Of a stretch of DNA of 64,000 bases, positions 61,600 through 64,000 are shown piece after piece. The stretch is from assembly GCA_028023455.1 (NCBI GenBank), contig JAQFVV010000064.1, positions 2,515,825 through 2,579,824 on the forward strand. Direction: 5' to 3'. Source of the DNA: Epiperipatus broadwayi (taxonomy: Eukaryota > Onychophora > Udeonychophora > Euonychophora > Peripatidae). The notes under the pieces were generated by a model that did no database searches, was not told where the DNA came from, and was given only the letters and a program-made list of their open reading frames with translations. Made by a program: the position numbers and the translations under genes. Position 1 is the stretch's first letter; each line of letters starts with the position of its first letter.

Positions 61600-61830
61600 T
61601 AAATTACATCACGCTATACGTGAGTAGATCGCCGCAATTTTTCTGCCGAGCTCCGGTGCAGCTGGATATGAAGTTCCCTGCATTATAGGATGCCGTGCCG
61701 ATAAAGCTCTTGCCTACATTTACCAATCATGTTGCTGATATGTTATGCCGTTGCCTTCAACACAAAGCTCCAATATCACGGAGTGACCAGCCAATTCTAT
61801 TGTTTGCCAACATCCTTCAAAGGTCGAGTA
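61600..61830 (+). other. G+C-richer block of unknown nature
   Basis: About 230 bp clearly richer in G+C than its surroundings, preceded by a TATATATATT run and the 23-bp repeats. No long open frame and no clean donor site (AAAGGTCGAG at the end is weak). It could be a non-coding first exon, an LTR or another repeat; I cannot decide. Confidence 0.3.
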
Positions 61831-61849
61831 AAATACTAATTTAATGTAA

Positions 61850-62760
61850 TTATAAATTTTAAATGATAAAAACTGCTCTAATATTCTCTTTCTTTGCTTT
61901 AAACAATTATATATTAATCGTTCTGTAAAATATATTTATTATCATATTATTTAAATATATTGCCTTATTTAAATATTTTCTTATTGTGTTATAACGCACG
62001 CTTAATTAATCGAATATAGTAAGGAAGATCGACTATTGCAATATATATACTCTCTTTCTTAAATTTTACTAGACTTATTGTTTAAGAATCAGACGGAGGT
62101 AAATTTAGGAAAAAATTTCAATGATTAAAATATTTGACATTATCTAAAGAAAGTCCAATAATTAAATAAAAGCAAGATATTTAAATCCCCCCTCCCTCTG
62201 ATTCTAATTTGTGTTTTTATTTGCTATTTAAATTTGTCTATCCAAATCTGTTAATTCAGATACATAATCTGAGCCATTGACGCAATTACGAATGGTTCAT
62301 GAACATTTTAAAATAAGGCTTAGTTTAACAAAATATAAGTTGAAACTTTATTTTCTTTTAAAAGGAACAAATATATATGTATACTGCATATATTGATTTA
62401 TAAACAACTTTCAGTTTTCAAATATGTCATTTAATGAAAAATTTATTAGTACAATAAATATATATGTCTGTGCAATATATATATATAAGCGCTTTAACAC
62501 GCTGAAGAAGAAGCTGTCATTATTAACAAAAACAATTAAATTAAATTAATCTAGGCCTAGTACTTTCGAGGTTTTCCCTTCATATTCATGGCCAAAATAG
62601 ATTATAAACCATTGCTGTAATATTACTAAATAATAAAAATATATATGTATATAAAAATCATATGTTTACAAAAAAAAAAAAACTTTCAGTTTTTTTTTTA
62701 AATAAAATTTAATCTTACGAAATTTAAAAGTTAAAACATAAACAAAAGAGCTTTGCTAAT
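61850..62760. other. Gene-free A+T-rich stretch
   Basis: Nothing recognisable. Confidence 0.5.
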
Positions 62761-62764
62761 TTCT

Positions 62765-62965
62765 CAACAAGCTTTGTGATAAATGCTTAGCAGAAGTAAG
62801 CATTTAAAATATCTCTATCTGAAAACCACACCCAATCCCCTGACCAATGGTTTCATGCTTTTGGCACTGCTCAGAGAGGCTCTAGGATAGTCTCAGTCAC
62901 TAGATCTAAAAATACCAACCCAAAGCCAGCATTTATCTAAATACTTAACTATCATATATAACCAA
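62765..62965 (-). repeat. Diverged family 2 hammerhead-element fragment
   Basis: Colinear with 16285-16440: a TGATAAATGCT block, the ribozyme region, then AGCATTTATCTAAATACTTAA (compare AGTATTTATCTAATTCTTAA at 16410). Much more diverged than the units at 16-17 kb. Confidence 0.55.
62837..62879 (-). ncRNA. Decayed hammerhead motif
   Basis: Minus strand: stem I CCTCT/AGGGG, core CTGAGCA (U7 and the essential G8 changed), an intact stem II GTGC/GCAT with loop CAAAA, GAAA, stem III ACC/GGT and cleavage-site C. All stems survive but the G8 change should abolish activity. Confidence 0.6.
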
Positions 62966-62969
62966 CTTA

Positions 62970-63915
62970 AACCACAGCGTAATACAGATCAGCTACATCC
63001 ACAGATGAACACAATATACAGATTTGAACATTTCATAAGTCAATTCAAACATTTACAAGCATAATATCCCAGGCAGATAAGTGGAACTTAAAAATATACA
63101 TAATACAAAAATATAAATAATTCACTTATACTCTAGGCTTTAAAAAGGAATAGAAATTAATAATATCTTATGATCCATTATGACTCCTAATAAATAATAA
63201 AATATATACATGGAATGCGAGTATTCATGTAGACATATGAAAGAAAGGTGCATCAGATATATAATGATAAATGTACAAGAGAAAATAATTATCTACTCAA
63301 ATTATTAATAAGAAACAATAATGAAAACCTCATTTTAAAAATATTTATGGAAATTCAGTATCACTAAAGATTCATTAATTCAGAACCTGGAAATTATTAA
63401 TGAATATAAATGAAAATATTTTCATCACGTCTATTAATAATAATTTACAATAATTTAAGAGTGACGTCATCAAGCATTACAAAAAATTTTTACATCGTCT
63501 ATAACTAAGAACTCAGAAATAATTTAATTAAATGAATTAACACATCTAGACAGATCTTTGCCATTCAGCGATCATTAACAGAAAATCATTCACTTTTATT
63601 GTTATTCTAGAATTTGCCTCATGCAATTACCAAAAGTAATTTTAAGAAAGTTTAATTATTGGTACCTATTCTAATATTCATAGTTACTTACTTTAATTCA
63701 GTTGTTATAAATTGCTTAACAAAAATTATTATATTTCAATATTCTATTTTGACTAAATTATTACCTTGTAAGATTTTATTTTTTAATTAAATTATTATAT
63801 TATAACCTTCAATTTTGCTTTCTCTCATGTCATTTCATTTTTTATTTAATTGAATGATTAATCTTATTTCTACTGATGTTATAACTTTGTAAACGTGTTA
63901 AATATATGATTACCC
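62970..63915. other. Gene-free A+T-rich stretch
   Basis: Nothing recognisable. Confidence 0.5.
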
Positions 63916-63920
63916 ATTTA

Positions 63921-64000
63921 ATCATCATCATCAACCATTATCAATTCACTGCAGGATGAAGGTCTCTCCAAATTCAAACCATCTTCTCCGATCTTCAGCT
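63921..64000 (-). mobile_element. 3' end of another RTE copy, running off the window
   Basis: Begins with ATCATCATC and AACCATTATCAATTCACTGC and matches 47075-47165 of the intact RTE closely. It continues beyond position 64000, so its completeness is unknown. Confidence 0.85.

Overview
This is eukaryotic, almost certainly invertebrate animal, intergenic or intronic DNA. It is very A+T-rich (roughly 70 percent by eye) and full of (TA)n and (TAA)n microsatellites. It holds no complete host gene. Nearly all recognisable content is mobile-element sequence: non-LTR elements (RTE and at least one other LINE type), LTR retrotransposons and solo LTRs, foldback/MITE-like inverted repeats, a tRNA-like SINE and a small poly(A) retroposon. 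The species cannot be named from the sequence. Two short stretches, 27643-27701 and 51028-51234 (both +), have good splice sites and an open frame and may be exons of host genes with large introns.

The main find is a set of inverted-repeat elements carrying hammerhead self-cleaving ribozyme (HHR) motifs. The clearest is a near-perfect palindrome of about 1.2 kb (13649-14844), with two HHRs in tandem exactly 413 bp apart on each arm. All four are structurally complete type I hammerheads: CTGATGA core, GAAA, stems I, II and III, and a cleavable C. A second family (about 16230-17305) has HHR-like copies 423 bp apart, one with an intact core at 17094-17134. A third family (75-295, 23585-24331, fragment near 39865-39980) and a relic at 62837-62879 carry decayed versions. 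Tandem HHRs about 0.4 kb apart are what retrozymes or Penelope-like terminal repeats show, so these loci may be sources of about 413-nt small, possibly circular, RNAs.

Layout: 1-300 foldback with HHR relic; 410-1740 decayed LINE (-); 7041-7244 MITE hairpin; 7248-13410 decayed Ty3/gypsy element (-) with both LTRs of about 1.3 kb; 13593-14846 HHR palindrome; 16230-17305 second HHR family; 17310-18741 solo-LTR-like element; 19128-19515 hairpin plus (TAA)n; 21150-21500 RTE relic; 22053-22420 LTR and primer-binding-site remnant; 23148-23391 (TAA/TAG)n; 23585-24331 foldback; 27643-27701 candidate exon; 29974-30305 LTR plus PBS (-); 33472-35581 5'-truncated RTE split by a second 1.4-kb solo LTR; 35582-36378 gag-like relic (-); 39865-40516 foldback fragment joined to an RTE 5' fragment; 40534-50660 a non-autonomous LTR element with LTRs of about 2.85 kb, the right LTR split by a full-length, apparently intact RTE (47069-50371, ORF 995 codons); 51028-51234 candidate exon followed by a diverged tandem array; 54522-54750 foldback; 57338-57428 tRNA-like SINE; about 58000-60570 decayed LINE (-); 58862-58980 GC-rich poly(A) retroposon inside it; 61435-61590 short tandem repeats; 62837-62879 HHR relic; 63921-64000 start of another RTE copy. 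The nesting gives a relative order of insertion: the LTR elements and gag relic are old, and the intact RTE, the 1.4-kb LTR in the RTE fragment and the HHR palindrome are young.
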